A stretch of DNA of 55,206 nt from a virus. The position numbers and the translations under genes were made by a program. Below the pieces are notes generated by a model. That model saw only the letters and a list, made by a program, of their open reading frames with translations, made no database searches and was not told where the DNA came from. This document shows positions 35,401-45,609 of the stretch, one piece after another (position 1 is the stretch's first letter; each line of letters opens with the position of its first letter). The DNA is taken from the IMG/VR virus record IMGVR_UViG_3300013131_001394, positions 1-55,206 of that record, one strand, 5' to 3'.

Positions 35401-38400
35401 TCTGCTAGATTCACAGTAGACACTGTGCATAGTCCATCTTCTCTATTAACATTAATGTTATTTTTAGGAATAGGAATCCCATTTGCCTGTAGTAAACTAT
35501 AGTCGTAAAAACTATTGAATATATTATCAACAACTGTATTAGGTAATTTAAACTTAAGTTTATCTGCAAAAGGACTGAGTGTTATTACATTATTGTTCGC
35601 CCAGTTCTGACTTACCCAGTACAAGAATTCTTCGCCTGTAAATGTCCAGTCAATTACACGCAGAAGGTCTGCATTATAATCATCAAATACAAATCCTCTT
35701 GTAGTTAACCATTGGCCGTACCCTATTATTATATCGTAGACCTCTTGAATTTTGTCAAACGTAGATCCATAAGGAATGATTTCTTCTTGCTTATTAAATC
35801 CGTTCCATTTTTGAACAGTAACTCCGCCCTTAATAGGTAAAGAAGGCATGCGTTGATAATAAGCATCTTCAAATTTGTTACCGCTTCTATGACGAGTCTT
35901 AACTCTATAAAAATTATTATCGTACTTTACTATTTGTCCTACTTCATAAAATATTCCGCCTGTAGAGACTGCGGCTGTGGTAATATCTCCTACTGCCGAA
36001 CTACTTGTAGGAGCATTTGAACTGGGTTTCCAGTCGACATACGGTTCACTTATACCTCCAACATTTATAGTAGGTGTATTAATATTTCTTCGAGGCCTAA
36101 ATATTGTAAAATAAGGATCTTTCTTATCATAACCTTTTAGAACAAATAAACCATTTTGTTTTTGTACAATAATACCGCTAATACTGTTAGTGCTTACAGG
36201 ATTACTTACATTTAGGATTAATTCAAAATCCTCAGGAGGAAGTATACTACCGGGACTTGTGCTTGTAGGATCTATCGCATCAATTACTACCTGAACCTTA
36301 TCCTTGCTAATAAAACCGCCAACTTTGTAAAATAAATTAAAATCAGCATAATCTAAATCTGACCTTAATTCTTTTATATAATTACTTGTTCGAGTTAAAC
36401 CTGCTTCTACAACATATACGCCGTATCCGCTCAATAAATTACTAGTTTCAGTGTGAACAAAAATATTTTTCAAACTTAAAAAGTCTAGTGTATCACCGTA
36501 TATTAATTGTCCTGCTAAATTTAAATTAATTCTATAAGGGTCATACATGTAAGAGCAATAGTGAACAGGGCTGCATAATGCCATAACCTTTTGAACTACA
36601 AAAGGCCAGTAACTACTTCTACGCCATGCTGCTTCAGCAGGTCCGATATCACCTACTTGCCAATCTTTACTTTTTTGCCCTAATTTAATATTTTCCAAAA
36701 TAATGTCAGGCTCAATTAAATTACCTTGACTATCAGACGGAACTACATTAAGCAACCCATCTCGTTTATATATTGTATCTACACCCTGTCGAGATCCTTG
36801 TCTAATTCTCCCATCAGCAAGATCTTCCCATAAAGGCAGATTTCCCGAAGTGTAGGGGGCAACTCCGTATTGACCTTCCCACCATGAGGGTTTTTCACTA
36901 AAACCTAACATCTCCCACGGATGACTGTGTGGCCTATCTGTTCCGTAAAGATATCTATATACAGCACGCCATGATCCTGTCAAATGTGTATCAATGCTAC
37001 TGATATAAGAACCAGTGTAGTTCCATGTAAAAGGATTGGCTTCATCGAAAGCACCATTAGTTTCACTGTCTATACCATAAAATCCTGCCCACCTTACAAA
37101 ATCCTTTGTAATAATCCTGTTAATGTCTACTGTATTAAAACTATTTGTTTTAAACGCACCTGGAATAAGTTCATTATAGTCTAAAAGATCCTGTCTGTAG
37201 GTAACTTTAATATTATTGTATACACGTTTTTCAAACTCTAAGATTATGTCATCTCTATAATCATCATAACTTCTTATGATGCTGCCATCATGACATTGTA
37301 TTACATAGACAGGATCTACATAAGTGTCATCAAGGTATAGTTCGGGATTATATTTAGGATATAATCCTAACTTAGTAGGAGTAGGTGGAACATATGATCC
37401 TACAGTAGACGTATATTCAACTGTCTTAAGAATATCACCTATGTTTAATGAAGTTAAAATTTGTATAGATGCATCATTAGTAACAAATTCATAATCTTTG
37501 CCAACAATTAACTGTGTATCATTAAGGTAAACTAATACACTTTTATCGGTAAGTGTATCCAATGTAAATTCATTATTGATAGGAAATTCAATATTAGCAG
37601 GGTTGGTTACAGTCCACTCACGCTCTTTCTTGTCCGGACCATATCCTACCATGTCTGAATAATAATATGAACTTAATAAATCTTTATCTGCATTTAATTC
37701 TTTAAGTATTTGATCAACTGCTTGTGCGGGCGTTAAATCATCAGCCATATCACCCGCTTTACGTAGGAAGGCTAACTTAAATTGATTATATTGATCAGCA
37801 GCCTTATCTAGTGCTGTAATAAGACTATGTTCTTTTTTACCTAAAAACATTAAACTGAAAGCGATAGGATTAAGATTTGATATTAATCTTTTTCCATGTG
37901 TTTCAATACTATCTATATCCCTTAAATTACTTTGTCCGGGAAAACTGCCTACAAATGCAGGACTACTTTCAGTCATGCTCTTTACATGATCACTTAGTTC
38001 AGTAAAGGTAAGTGTGCCGAACTTCTGATTTAAAGGATTGTTTGTCAATGCTAAAGGAGATTCCCAATGTCCCGCTGAACCTAATGAATTATAAGTGTGT
38101 ATTTTAACAAGTACATTAGATCCTGCTGAAATATCATTGTTAAATTGAACAATAACATTTCCGTTGGATTCAGATACACTATAAGTATCAGCCAAAATTT
38201 TAGCATTATTAACAAAAACTTCTATCACATAATCTGATAAAACAGGCTTAAATGATTCAAGTTTAATTATAGCAGTATCAACTTCTAGTGTTTTAAATTC
38301 AAGTATAGGTATGCTATATTCGTTAGCGACCTGCCATGCATTTTTATAAACATCACCATCTTCGTGTGCGTATTTTACAAATGCATTGCTTGTTTTTACA

Positions 38401-40205
38401 GTAGAACCTGTGTTAAGAGTAATTACTTCATTGTTTAAATAATCTTCAAAAGTAAACCCACCTATACCTTGATTAGCATAATTTACAAAAATATTTAGAA
38501 TAGGATCAAGATATGTGCCTACTTCATATCCCAAAATCTTATTACCAGCAAAACTAGTAGATTCAAAACTATTACCGTCATTATCAAATAAATCAAATAA
38601 CGGTGCTTCATTTAGTGAGTTATGATTCTGGCCCTGCGTCCATTCCGATCCGTTAAACCACCAGTTAGTTGATTTATATTTTACACCTTGATTAACAGAA
38701 CAACAGATACCTGCCTGTGCTTCATATACTTCATTTAATTCTAAACGTTTTTTACCGTTTATATAGATAAAGTTAACTTCGTATATCTTATTTCTAACCT
38801 GCTCACCTGTATCAGCAACAAATATAACACGTTGACCTTGTTCTAACCTTACTTGATCTGCAATGTGTCCTATACTTCCTTCTACTAGACTAAATGCATC
38901 TGTTATGTAGTCATCAATCAAATCAACGTTAGGAATACCTTGCGTTCCGAAATTAAACAATGTCAGATCTGCTTTAAATTCAATAATAGGTCTTTTAGCA
39001 CGCTTATCATTAGGATAAACAGGAACTAAGTTATTAGCCTCAGCACTCTTTGTTATTACATCTCTGTGAACCCATCTATTGTATCGTGTCCAAGGATTTA
39101 AATCCCTGCTACCTCTGTTTATTGTAATATATTCTGGATTGACGGGCAGAGCGCTGTAATTGTCGAAAGGGTATACATCAAAAGGACTAGCATCAAAGTT
39201 TTCGTCGTATATTTCACTTAGGTTATCGGTTGTCACAAGACTAGCAACATCTATTAACCGAATTGCATGTCCAACACCTTCAACAAAAAATTCTTTATCT
39301 ATATAGGAAGCAGGTGTTACTGTACCTCCGAACCTAATTTTCATACCGTTCGTAAGTTCTACACCTGTACCAGATGTATATGATTGCTTTCCTACTATTT
39401 CATCATCAACATTAATAATACTATCTTCTGCGATATTTCTTACAGCGATAAGTCCTTTGGCAAGACTAGATGCATCTGCTGCATAATACAATGTGTCAGG
39501 TGTATCATCGTCTATCATCATTGTAACTACACCGCTGCTGATGCCATTATTGTTGATGTTAACATTATACGCATCGCTGCTACCCAGACTAGGTTGTGTT
39601 TTAATAAAAAACTTGTAAACAGAACTTACGTTAAAATTGTATGTATTACCCCTATATAGTATTAGTAGAGGATCTTCTGTTACACCATTAGGTGTGAATA
39701 CAAAACTAGTTTCACTATCATTGTCAGATACTGTAAATGTGCTAGTCGAATTTAGTTGTGTTCCGGTAATTGTTACTGTGTCGGCTCCATTGACTAACCA
39801 GTAATATTCTTGATAATTTACAAACTTGTCAAGATCAATATGCGGATTATATGAAGCAAAATGTGACCTGTATAACTTGTCAAAGTTACTGATATTTCCA
39901 TTATTAAAACTTATTGTATTCGATAAATCATCTATACCGATTACATCATTTACAGCATCTGAATTATTCTTAATAACTAGAGCAGGTTCGAGTTGATAAT
40001 CACGACGTAACTGGCTAGTCTCTGTCAAATAATTGTCAGTATTTTTATAGTTAGGGACTAGTTTTGATCCTATATAACCGTCAATACGCTCTAGGCTAGG
40101 TGGCTGTATGAGTTGATCAATTGTACTTGATAAAAACTTACTGTTTTTTTCCGATCTAATAAATTCAGGTAAAAGATTAACAGATTTAATACTTTTTTCA
40201 GCCAT
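26487..40205 (-). CDS. Giant virion structural protein (4572 residues), probable baseplate/tail protein in the gene 7 position
   Basis: A single uninterrupted frame of 13.7 kb directly after gp6, where T4 has gene 7 (1032 residues). The N-terminus ([20 protein letters not shown]) looks like an assembly domain. Residues about 2150-2530 hold FG-GAP/propeller-like repeats with GAP motifs (VFAGAPL, LMIGAPF, IFVGAPD, IYVGAPA). Residues about 2950-3350 hold four repeats of the type GSGYxxxP ([32 protein letters not shown]). Near residues 4370-4425 lies a DUF4214-like segment ([17 protein letters not shown]). The rest is Thr/Ser/Tyr-rich beta structure. Probably a huge multidomain baseplate-anchored tail component for adhesion. 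Homology to gp7 proper is inferred from position only. Confidence 0.85.
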   Translation of the reverse strand: MAEKSIKSVNLLPEFIRSEKNSKFLSSTIDQLIQPPSLERIDGYIGSKLVPNYKNTDNYLTETSQLRRDYQLEPALVIKNNSDAVNDVIGIDDLSNTISFNNGNISNFDKLYRSHFASYNPHIDLDKFVNYQEYYWLVNGADTVTITGTQLNSTSTFTVSDNDSETSFVFTPNGVTEDPLLILYRGNTYNFNVSSVYKFFIKTQPSLGSSDAYNVNINNNGISSGVVTMMIDDDTPDTLYYAADASSLAKGLIAVRNIAEDSIINVDDEIVGKQSYTSGTGVELTNGMKIRFGGTVTPASYIDKEFFVEGVGHAIRLIDVASLVTTDNLSEIYDENFDASPFDVYPFDNYSALPVNPEYITINRGSRDLNPWTRYNRWVHRDVITKSAEANNLVPVYPNDKRAKRPIIEFKADLTLFNFGTQGIPNVDLIDDYITDAFSLVEGSIGHIADQVRLEQGQRVIFVADTGEQVRNKIYEVNFIYINGKKRLELNEVYEAQAGICCSVNQGVKYKSTNWWFNGSEWTQGQNHNSLNEAPLFDLFDNDGNSFESTSFAGNKILGYEVGTYLDPILNIFVNYANQGIGGFTFEDYLNNEVITLNTGSTVKTSNAFVKYAHEDGDVYKNAWQVANEYSIPILEFKTLEVDTAIIKLESFKPVLSDYVIEVFVNNAKILADTYSVSESNGNVIVQFNNDISAGSNVLVKIHTYNSLGSAGHWESPLALTNNPLNQKFGTLTFTELSDHVKSMTESSPAFVGSFPGQSNLRDIDSIETHGKRLISNLNPIAFSLMFLGKKEHSLITALDKAADQYNQFKLAFLRKAGDMADDLTPAQAVDQILKELNADKDLLSSYYYSDMVGYGPDKKEREWTVTNPANIEFPINNEFTLDTLTDKSVLVYLNDTQLIVGKDYEFVTNDASIQILTSLNIGDILKTVEYTSTVGSYVPPTPTKLGLYPKYNPELYLDDTYVDPVYVIQCHDGSIIRSYDDYRDDIILEFEKRVYNNIKVTYRQDLLDYNELIPGAFKTNSFNTVDINRIITKDFVRWAGFYGIDSETNGAFDEANPFTWNYTGSYISSIDTHLTGSWRAVYRYLYGTDRPHSHPWEMLGFSEKPSWWEGQYGVAPYTSGNLPLWEDLADGRIRQGSRQGVDTIYKRDGLLNVVPSDSQGNLIEPDIILENIKLGQKSKDWQVGDIGPAEAAWRRSSYWPFVVQKVMALCSPVHYCSYMYDPYRINLNLAGQLIYGDTLDFLSLKNIFVHTETSNLLSGYGVYVVEAGLTRTSNYIKELRSDLDYADFNLFYKVGGFISKDKVQVVIDAIDPTSTSPGSILPPEDFELILNVSNPVSTNSISGIIVQKQNGLFVLKGYDKKDPYFTIFRPRRNINTPTINVGGISEPYVDWKPSSNAPTSSSAVGDITTAAVSTGGIFYEVGQIVKYDNNFYRVKTRHRSGNKFEDAYYQRMPSLPIKGGVTVQKWNGFNKQEEIIPYGSTFDKIQEVYDIIIGYGQWLTTRGFVFDDYNADLLRVIDWTFTGEEFLYWVSQNWANNNVITLSPFADKLKFKLPNTVVDNIFNSFYDYSLLQANGIPIPKNNINVNREDGLCTVSTVNLADGLYFATLNSIQKEHAIVLNNTTIFNDTIYDTATGYRQRRVRLTGFRTRDWDGDYFSPGFVYDTAYINDWQKFTNYNASDVVRFNGKYYTAKNNIIGSDKFTFTEWVLLGEKPVAQLLPNFDYKINQFEDFYSLDIDNFDSAQQRMAQHLVGYTPRPYLNNIFTNPIAQYKFYQGFIREKGTRNAIEKLAKAAIHNLQGEISYNEEWAFRIGHFGSFETYKELEVKLKEGEFVDNPQIVTFNEEIEIDNKSLIYYTTQTDLLISYDGYISSSTFITTNDPDILKLETAGFVRFDDVDYTAYNTNSITDISNNRSLLIDDYVWIANKNNNDWDVFRYVLGSSKLSSITLQEGSTDRYIFKTTKAHNISKFDIVSISQFSDTVNGVYQVVEVPTINTFVISTTSTFFFSGLTAETQGLVFKFQSAKFDNFDKLPRDNFLLKLPYGAKNWLIDDGADNWQVVAKIKNYNSQGLNTVSVNTTTQLGYKITGKDNLGNFVVSASGTGTNTGTVFLFHESDTDIELISSWTVNNLVTTYYQPGGYTNFGQGLAYHTNQLGTSSFGTVFAGAPLVSFTRESYSSGGLRFAGNTGSYSARLEEGLVKISTFEGTGTEVSQGALISPTPASYERFGSSIYTSNLSTGSTQVLMIGAPFTSTLGTGSVYVYNFTTASTQINVTYVKQITAPFDVNVGSRWGQVIQGSNLAEVTAVAAPGYYTGTGFVSVYTTTDITYLQTLTSPFERNAKFGESVAVSKDGQYIFVGAPDSRNYDQSFGKVAVYKNTLTDAVHFELDSIIQNPVGSPGMKFGKAIGINSDNTELVVTAQGTNRNLQLTFDRYESLLLNSLSIYGTKYVKDVNSDLTDSTTFDSGSTTFFDTVKFSGSAYVYNRYLNTFKLADEMSLLDPNTGTNYGFSLAVNDDSIYVGAPAYKTVIDGILPDSAFYQYRKKNVADKSWNILRSKDQLVDINTIQKLTLYDTFNDEVLEHLDIIDPLKGKIPGVAEEDIKYKSNIDPAVYSIGNELTVTDAETNWLDDHVGEIWWDTSNAKYVWYEQGELSYRKNNWGRLFPGSTIDIYEWVGSELLPSEWAVIADTSQGLADGISGQPKHPLNDVLSVKQVYNPTTGGFTNVYYFWVKNRIILPNKKNRRTTAVQLASIIENPAAYGLRFGQIMDQNALSLANVGTLLIDDRISLNIATDIINNPIPRHTEWLLMQEGSANQMPNAMLEKKLFDSLLGRDSLGNPVPDPALTARERYGISIRPRQTLFADRFIALRNVVEYINSVLSSQRITEQYSLRNLLSKEPIPHVSDGLYDIILEDLEGLDFIDINSKVQAQISCSVSNGKITGVTIIEPGDGYINAPLITVNNNNGAELKTVIDANGKVIDVIILNAGSGFASAPSLSVRPFAAVVEVDSTQDGKWSRYEYKGYTLGWELSETQSYNTTLYWDYIDWLDSTYNKFVDYAYTLDEIYQLKTIEDISQGQYVKINDNGQGNYVILEKISDNILGTFSLGYNIVYSENGTIKIKDTVWNDESAEIYQETYNILQAVKEDLFVNDLKVHYNLLFFQAVKYALTEQKRLDWAFKTSFINVTNNAGSLDQRSTYKLQNSEYYESYIKEVKPYHTQIRNFTTRYNQVEPSATYITDFDFPPYYDDAKNGFNTLTIPASQSASEFTATNTWMLTYPWKSWLDNYTYYVGEIRVADPGTGYTETPTVTLVTQTGDLGSGATAKAFIRSGSVVGFEVTNYGSGYTTPPLVVISGGGSPTKVATGYAVLTNDTVREITLGMKFDRTSRAPEVLDIDTEDRFLCNGADTEFILSWIAVPDKSQIQITLDGQLVLSSDYTVSYYKDYIGANTDYQKTYNKIIFINYVPKTNQVLTVNYKKNVALLNAVDRILEYYSPTDGMPGNELSQLMDGIEFPKTVVEGLPFNYTTKWGINWLTDQRIGNETTSAYGISYWADDIAFYTNIEVANTASSGTTTLTLTTTTGIKPGQLVNIVSASRQQLDNQFFNINPRVQSVNTSARTVTFTTATLLPLTATISTIFVEGTYTNTTSIASIEFWSYDTQTTILDSAIEGGGWTTGTRVAALGINPEDITIDGESFISANHTYAPEELVPGEINQSVGINVYTKHPEGAPVVVNSYYVIYPGSTSTRQLSITPPNSSSLVVTFENRLMTYNSTTNFTTSTEFNINWTLNEIIVPPQTIKGILGVSIVSVGGGRDFKEAGVIDTTSFTGSTSTVQLVSLAQFGTVKSAYVTVNGIAISEVTTTTDYGYMLTVANQNSNRAAVNVYNLVDTTTSTVTAWFFGTAQRYFNEINEEIIEVTNVSETSWTLANPPGIIEPVVAQTIVEVNQNGTRRYLRPPDISYFKVINSLVTAYTLNTTGVNYGSLSQVRVYLNGKELRRGFDYSAAGANTYNILVPLVKDDVIAIAAVAQEGSYTYDYDIVGSQLTIINPGSFTYPYELKVITYNNHDDMLMRTERFRGNPSRRYVISRPALDSNYVWVIVDGIPLVNHYDYEILDDSVTVEISDEFYHNETNEITIITFSSEKLASTILGYRIFHDIFHRTHFKRLSKENSTYLTRPLSVYDTEIHVDNADVLTSPDIEKNLPGVILVDGERIEFFKVGSNVLSQLRRATLGTAPSFYSHENTKVIDQGSQQTVPYSERILKQTHYTLANSTTYYISTLSFTTSTLATDYLGNPVSYSTVTNDGITLNEISTTTSIPNPIKLEDQVTVVYGGRILNKNATFKQDIEFTYDTPYFLPIPNAPDYGAPLSPTVPDPASYANTVTNYYLRYLNRYPDQGGLDYWVGNYNNLIDTDTEILNNIKNSQEARNNRWLAEVSYLPTTTVLGTAYVITSTNQVWIYTNSDKYDAFNGYEYSGINYVPPEFTIQNQYLNLNLQEGVQQSIKLVIVKREFDAIDVWNDTVNSTSTYSLMTSTTVPARFLQARPAELPDKYYYGGDVALTNEGGFALTDQDDEPLEEL

Positions 40206-40206
40206 A

Positions 40207-43200
40207 TTATGTTCCGCTTGTATTGACTATACTTGTTGTGTTCAATTGATTAGCCGTAATGGCATCGATAATATCAATGTCATCTGCACTAATATCATTA
40301 ATAAAAATCTCATTACTTAGACAACTTACTTCATATAAACTACCGAAATTACTTGCACGTGGTACAATTATAAAATTAGTAATGTCCGGAGTTAATAAAT
40401 TCATAACATAAGCAGACAATTCACTAAAATAAAATGGTTGTCCGAAGTCCCAATTATCTAAATTGAAAAAATCTGTAATGGCCAAAAGTATTCTACTTTT
40501 AATTTCGTTATCGCTACTTGTTCTTGCAGGATTTTTTACTGCCTTAAAAGTTGCCTGTAGGCTAATAGGGGCTTTTTTACCGAATAATACTTTATATTTG
40601 ACAGGTTGAAATACAATCTCGTCACTTATAGTTTTGATAGGTTCAAGTATACCAGTATAACTTTGCTCTAAACTAGTGCTCGTAGGGGGTAAAGGCTCAC
40701 TACCTAGACCAGTTTGTAACCATGTTCTATACTCCGTATCATAAGAACGTGTTAGCAGATATATGTCAATTAGATTACTCTTACCTGGGTCTATTCTACG
40801 GTCTTCGCTGCTATTATGCTCATACTGAAACTTAATATCAGATCTACCTGGATATGCAAAATAATCCGGTTCATATACCCAGTCAGTACCATCATAACTA
40901 TTAACTACATCGAAACTATCATCATAAAAATAGTAAAGTTGATTTGTCAATGTACCAGTAGGAACATTATCCGGTGTTGAATAAGCAAGTATCTGATCTC
41001 TATCAATTAAATTATACCTAATACCATCTTCAGATTTTTGAAAATAAACAAACTTATCTAATTGCCAGTTGCTATCTGCTCCTACAACTGTGCCAGTAGA
41101 TTCAGGTTTAACAATGTTGATAAAAGCATCAGGATCATCTAATTCGCCTAGATTATTTTTTTCATATAAACTTACAACAACTTTTTTAGGATCTACATAA
41201 CCATCTTCCTCTACAATATTATCATCAACTTGCCATATATAATCTTTTTCTAATGAACCAGTTGTGATAGGATCTTCATTTACGCTGAGCACAGTGATCC
41301 TATCCTTTACCACAGTATTAGAAACGAAATCATAATTAACACTGTTTCTGTCTATAAAGAACGCAGTTTCTTGTTCACTTTCAAAAACTACATCAAGATA
41401 TCTACTTCGTACTCTATAGTTTTTACCTGTCCAGGTAAATGCTATTAACCAACTTGCATCAGAATTACTATCATCAAGACTGCCTTGATTAACCAGACTA
41501 AACGGATTGACTAGGTCTAGATTACTGTCAAGAATAATTTGCCATTCTCTATTAACCTGACTAAATGTAATACCGAAGTTTCTCTGTGCTAAACATAGAT
41601 TCACTAACTCATTTTCAAATTGCAGAGACAATACATTAATAAACTTAGGAATAATTTCATAAGGAATAGCACCAGTAGATACATATGTACTCAATGTAAT
41701 AGGTCCTGTACCATCGTCTAACACACCTGCTCCGGTATTACTACCATCGCCTACTACCTGTACAACCTTTGCCCATATATAATTTTTAGTAGTATTACTT
41801 TTATTAAGAACTATTTTTCCTGTTGCAGAAAAATACTTGTTAGTAGGCGGTATGAACTTTATTAATGCACCAGGTAGAAAATATTTTAAATTATTGCTTG
41901 TAAATGTGCCTACACTGTAAGCAACATTATCTACATCTTCTAAATACCCTTTAGCCTGATTAAGGACAGGAGCGTTCCAAGTTAGTGAAAGTGTTTCTAG
42001 GTTAGGTCTAGAATATTTGTCTAAGTAAAAAGATCTTAGTGTGGGAGAACTAACAACAGGTTCTACAAGTGTTTTAATAAATCCTAATATACCATTTCTA
42101 TTATTAGATTGAAATTCAAATGTCTGTTCAGATGTCTTTTTATATAACATGCCATCTGATGCAAATATGTTTGTCTTACTGTATTTGCCGCTAACATCAC
42201 TTAATTCAAAATACTTACTAACACCGCTGCTTACTCTGTTTACACTTTTAACTTTGATAATATCACTACCTAAAGTTAATGGAGCAATATTATAATCCTC
42301 GGCAGTTACCATTCTATTTTGTACATAGAATGATTGAGGTGCTTTGTTCTGTATGCTAACATTACTTTCTGTACTAGAACTATTGTTAATTGTATATTGT
42401 AGAGCAAATGTTAATGTTAGTATGTGATTTTGTCCAGCCTTACTTACATAAGGAACTTCAACAACAATACCATTCATCTGCTCAGGCTTAATTGTGTAGG
42501 TAAAACCATTGCTTTGTCTATAGAATAATCTAAATGATCCTTTAGGTAAGTTACCAAAATTGCCATCAGCAAAGTTTAAATCAATTTGATCTTGATCTCT
42601 TGTGCTTACTGAGAATATATCACGTTCATTATTTTTCAAACTATTATAGATAACATTGTTTCCTACAACATCAGGAACCTTAGTCCATAATGTTTCATAC
42701 TCTCCATCCGCACTTAATTTCCATAACCATACATCAGTTTGATTAATGTTATTAGCATTAATACCGATTATCTCATTTGCAACAGGATTATCAATGTTAA
42801 AATTGCTAGAAGTTAATTCACCTTGTCTAAAATGAACAAAAAATCCTGTGTTTACACTTCCCGATCCTTGATTATCATTCTTATAAATGAGGCTAAATGT
42901 AGAACCGGGTTTAGGTGTTTCTTCGTATACAAATGCCTTGCCTGAAAATGTACAGGGCACTATTTCAAAAGTCATTGCTGTGCCATTAATGTTCTTTAAA
43001 AAACTGTACACAGGTACATCTGTGTTTGCACTGTTAATTCTGTACTGTTCAGTCAATATACCATCAATAGTTTCTCTATTATAAGGCTTACCGAAACTGA
43101 AACTGCCGCCCATTGCACTGTTTAGAATAGAAATAAACTGTCCGTACCAGTTAGAATTTGTACTGTCGTTCCAACCTACAGTTACATTAGCAAGATTTAA

Positions 43201-43599
43201 ACCATTAGAATCTACCACACTATCAGTTGTACTAACACTGGTTAACTTCAAAAACCCGTTACCAGGTACATTTCTTGATGGTACATAACTGATTAATTGT
43301 GCTAATCTTAATATACTGTCCCTACGCTGTGCAGTTTCTATAAAGTTTTCACGAGCATTGAGGTCAATACGAAAACTTAAATTTTGTCCTAAAAAAGCAA
43401 TAAGGTCAATTAGAGCAATATACTCACTTGATTCAATAAAGTCATTAAAATCTTCAGGATAATTTTCCTGAAGATACTGTATCATTGTGCGTCTTAAGGT
43501 TTCAAAATCGTAACTTTGAAAGTCTGCATTGCGAAAAGACTGGTATATTTTCTTCCAATCTTCTGTTACTAATAGTTTTGTTGAACTGGTAGGTATCAT
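40207..43599 (-). CDS. 6: Baseplate wedge protein gp6
   Basis: 1130 residues with a baseplate-J-like layout: the N-terminal SYDFETLRRTMIQYLQENYP, EYIALIDLIAFLGQNLSFRI and ENFIETAQRRDSILRLAQLI stretches are typical of gp6 of T4-like phages. T4 gp6 has 660 residues, so this one carries about 470 extra, mostly strand-rich. In T4, gp6 dimers form the inner ring that joins the wedges. Its position between gp25 and the giant protein fits. No clear Shine-Dalgarno precedes the ATG. Confidence 0.88.
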   Translation of the reverse strand: MIPTSSTKLLVTEDWKKIYQSFRNADFQSYDFETLRRTMIQYLQENYPEDFNDFIESSEYIALIDLIAFLGQNLSFRIDLNARENFIETAQRRDSILRLAQLISYVPSRNVPGNGFLKLTSVSTTDSVVDSNGLNLANVTVGWNDSTNSNWYGQFISILNSAMGGSFSFGKPYNRETIDGILTEQYRINSANTDVPVYSFLKNINGTAMTFEIVPCTFSGKAFVYEETPKPGSTFSLIYKNDNQGSGSVNTGFFVHFRQGELTSSNFNIDNPVANEIIGINANNINQTDVWLWKLSADGEYETLWTKVPDVVGNNVIYNSLKNNERDIFSVSTRDQDQIDLNFADGNFGNLPKGSFRLFYRQSNGFTYTIKPEQMNGIVVEVPYVSKAGQNHILTLTFALQYTINNSSSTESNVSIQNKAPQSFYVQNRMVTAEDYNIAPLTLGSDIIKVKSVNRVSSGVSKYFELSDVSGKYSKTNIFASDGMLYKKTSEQTFEFQSNNRNGILGFIKTLVEPVVSSPTLRSFYLDKYSRPNLETLSLTWNAPVLNQAKGYLEDVDNVAYSVGTFTSNNLKYFLPGALIKFIPPTNKYFSATGKIVLNKSNTTKNYIWAKVVQVVGDGSNTGAGVLDDGTGPITLSTYVSTGAIPYEIIPKFINVLSLQFENELVNLCLAQRNFGITFSQVNREWQIILDSNLDLVNPFSLVNQGSLDDSNSDASWLIAFTWTGKNYRVRSRYLDVVFESEQETAFFIDRNSVNYDFVSNTVVKDRITVLSVNEDPITTGSLEKDYIWQVDDNIVEEDGYVDPKKVVVSLYEKNNLGELDDPDAFINIVKPESTGTVVGADSNWQLDKFVYFQKSEDGIRYNLIDRDQILAYSTPDNVPTGTLTNQLYYFYDDSFDVVNSYDGTDWVYEPDYFAYPGRSDIKFQYEHNSSEDRRIDPGKSNLIDIYLLTRSYDTEYRTWLQTGLGSEPLPPTSTSLEQSYTGILEPIKTISDEIVFQPVKYKVLFGKKAPISLQATFKAVKNPARTSSDNEIKSRILLAITDFFNLDNWDFGQPFYFSELSAYVMNLLTPDITNFIIVPRASNFGSLYEVSCLSNEIFINDISADDIDIIDAITANQLNTTSIVNTSGT

Positions 43600-43619
43600 G
43601 GTGGTATTATTTGATACCG

Positions 43620-43627
43620 TATTTATT
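43620..43627 (-). promoter_or_regulatory. Late promoter for gp6
   Basis: Minus strand AATAAATA (7 of 8 to TATAAATA) in the 48-bp gap 43600-43647, 20 nt upstream of the gp6 ATG. A 5-bp inverted repeat GGTAT/ATACC sits between octamer and ATG; a transcript starting at T4 spacing would lose most of the left arm. Confidence 0.65.
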
Positions 43628-43647
43628 ATGGATATAAACTGCTAATA

Positions 43648-44085
43648 TTATTGAACAACAAGACCTATCTGCTGATCAAATTGCAGTTTCATATTAGTGC
43701 TTTGATCAGTTCCGTTAAGTTGTAGCGTTATTTCTAATACATAACCCTGATCATATTCAGTTAGATCTAACTGTGTAGGGGTTACCCTAGGGTCACTTGT
43801 ACAGATATTTGTTATATCTTCTTGCAGTAATGTCCTAGTTTCTTCTGTTAGAGGTTCCATGATAAGGTCCCATATCACACTTCCGAACGTAGGATTCATT
43901 ACTCTTTCACCTTTTCGTGTACGAAAATGATTGAGAATATCCTGTTTGATTAGGTCGAAATCATATAACCGTACACTTTGATCAGCATTGGCAATAGTGC
44001 TAAAGCCCTTGTAAAAATGGCTTCGTTTAACGGGTTGATTTACTATTACCCTACTATTGTTAATAACTTGTGATTTATACGGCAT
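43648..44085 (-). CDS. 25: Baseplate wedge protein gp25
   Basis: 145 residues (T4: 132). The GPW/gp25 domain is clear: DLIKQDILNHFRTRKGERVM, NPTFGSVIWDLIMEPLTEET and a C-terminal strand set. gp25 helps nucleate sheath assembly at the baseplate. It follows gp5 by 8 nt and has no visible Shine-Dalgarno; a late-promoter octamer ends 5 nt before its ATG. Confidence 0.93.
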   Translation of the reverse strand: MPYKSQVINNSRVIVNQPVKRSHFYKGFSTIANADQSVRLYDFDLIKQDILNHFRTRKGERVMNPTFGSVIWDLIMEPLTEETRTLLQEDITNICTSDPRVTPTQLDLTEYDQGYVLEITLQLNGTDQSTNMKLQFDQQIGLVVQ

Positions 44086-44090
44086 AAGAA

Positions 44091-44098
44091 TATTTATG
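44091..44098 (-). promoter_or_regulatory. Late promoter octamer before gp25
   Basis: Minus strand CATAAATA (7 of 8 to TATAAATA) spans the 8-bp gap between gp5 and gp25 and includes the gp5 stop codon. By T4 spacing the predicted start is the A of the gp25 ATG, that is, a leaderless transcript. Confidence 0.5.
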
Positions 44099-45608
44099 AA
44101 TTAGCACTGCCTGTTAAAATGTCAGTATTGGTAGAACTAAACTTTTCTTTGTCATAATTTTCATGTTGAGGCCATGGCTCATGTGTAGGTGCCCTCTGCA
44201 TAATACTTAACAAATCATCAGTTACATAAAACTTACCGTTACTCCACCCCACTGTTTTATCTCGGTTAGGTAATTTGTAAATTTTAAGTTTAATAGGATC
44301 TTCAGGAGTAGTTGCAGCAGTTGCCTGTGCGGCAGTGGGTCCGTTCATATGTATTTGATTAGCAGTTTCTAAATGACTGCCTACAGAAACAATGTTTGTA
44401 TTTGCGTTAGCACTAAAATTATTATTTTTTCCTGCTATTATGTTGTTAGAGTTTGTAGTGGTATGATAGAAAGAGTCATTTACTCTAACGTGCATATCAG
44501 ATTCTGCCTTAAGTTTTAGGTCTGTTTTTGCAATAATACCTAAATTGTTAAAACTCAGTTTTCCTTCTTTATTCACTATTAGAGTAAAATCTGTTTCAAC
44601 ATTTACATTTACACTGTTACCTACACTAACATTTAAGTTGCGTAGTGCTTCTAAATTTATATCTCTATCTGCTCTAAAATTAAAGTCTGCCTCAGTTCTT
44701 ATGCTTACACTATCTTTAGCATAGATATCAATCTTACCGTCACTGGTCATTTCAATCCATGCTGTGCCTCTACTGTTAGCAATATAGATCAAGTCCTGGC
44801 TGTTATGTAATAAAATTTGATGACCTGTTCTAGTTCGTATTCTAACTAGTTCATTTTCACCATCTTGATCTCCATCGTCCATAACAAAGGTAGTGCCACC
44901 TAATCTACTTACAGGAAACTGTCTGTTACCCGTATATCCTAACTTACCTTTTTTGCCATCAGGGTCTACTGGTCCAGGTGTGCTAATGCCGAATACCATA
45001 CTAGGTATTTCCCTACGACTACTACTAGATGTAATACCTCTCGCAGTATCTAATAGTAAACCCTGTGCTAGTAACCTGTCTGCAAATGGATGCACTGCTT
45101 TAGGTATGCGGCTAGGATCTTTCAATACATTTAATGTTTGACTACCTCTATGTATCTCAGCCACAGGCACATTTGTAGTACCGTATTTCCTAATCTGCTC
45201 CTGTGTCATATTAGATGCTAGGCTGGCTGCTATCCCAGGAACCATGTTATTCTGAAACTCGTCAGACACACAACCTATCCAGTATCCTTGATTAGGGTCA
45301 CCTTCAATAAAAATTACTAAAACAGTAGTTCCTATGTCAGGAGGAACCATCCACATACCATAACTTTTTTGTACATCATTAAAGTCACTGCTATTGTTAC
45401 CTTCAAACTTGATACTAGTGACTCCATAAAAAGGACTAAGATATCTAACAGGATGTGTTAAACTTTGTAAATCATCCGGAATGGCCTGACTTTTTCTAAG
45501 CACAACTTCAAGCAATCCCATTCTAGTAGGATCTAAGTTGTTAGCGATTTCAGCAAGATAGGGACCTGATGAATTAAACCTGCTGCCTGTTCTTTGTTCT
45601 ACTTTCAT
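44094..45608 (-). CDS. 5: Baseplate central spike protein gp5 (no lysozyme domain)
   Basis: 504 residues (T4: 575). The N-terminal part is an OB-fold-like domain (YLAEIANNLDPTRMGLLEVV, then VPPDIGTTVLVIFIEGDPNQ). The middle to C-terminal part has the repeated short strands of a gp5/VgrG beta-helix (GHQILLHNSQDLIYIANSRG, then KDSVSIRTEADFNFRADRDI). The lysozyme domain inserted in T4 gp5 is not present, so cell-wall cutting must be done by another protein or not at all. Confidence 0.88.
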   Translation of the reverse strand: MKVEQRTGSRFNSSGPYLAEIANNLDPTRMGLLEVVLRKSQAIPDDLQSLTHPVRYLSPFYGVTSIKFEGNNSSDFNDVQKSYGMWMVPPDIGTTVLVIFIEGDPNQGYWIGCVSDEFQNNMVPGIAASLASNMTQEQIRKYGTTNVPVAEIHRGSQTLNVLKDPSRIPKAVHPFADRLLAQGLLLDTARGITSSSSRREIPSMVFGISTPGPVDPDGKKGKLGYTGNRQFPVSRLGGTTFVMDDGDQDGENELVRIRTRTGHQILLHNSQDLIYIANSRGTAWIEMTSDGKIDIYAKDSVSIRTEADFNFRADRDINLEALRNLNVSVGNSVNVNVETDFTLIVNKEGKLSFNNLGIIAKTDLKLKAESDMHVRVNDSFYHTTTNSNNIIAGKNNNFSANANTNIVSVGSHLETANQIHMNGPTAAQATAATTPEDPIKLKIYKLPNRDKTVGWSNGKFYVTDDLLSIMQRAPTHEPWPQHENYDKEKFSSTNTDILTGSANS

Positions 45609-45609
45609 A

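Noticed and set aside
44094-45608. Lysozyme domain in gp5 as in T4
   Set aside because: No lysozyme-like segment is seen between the OB-like and beta-helix parts.
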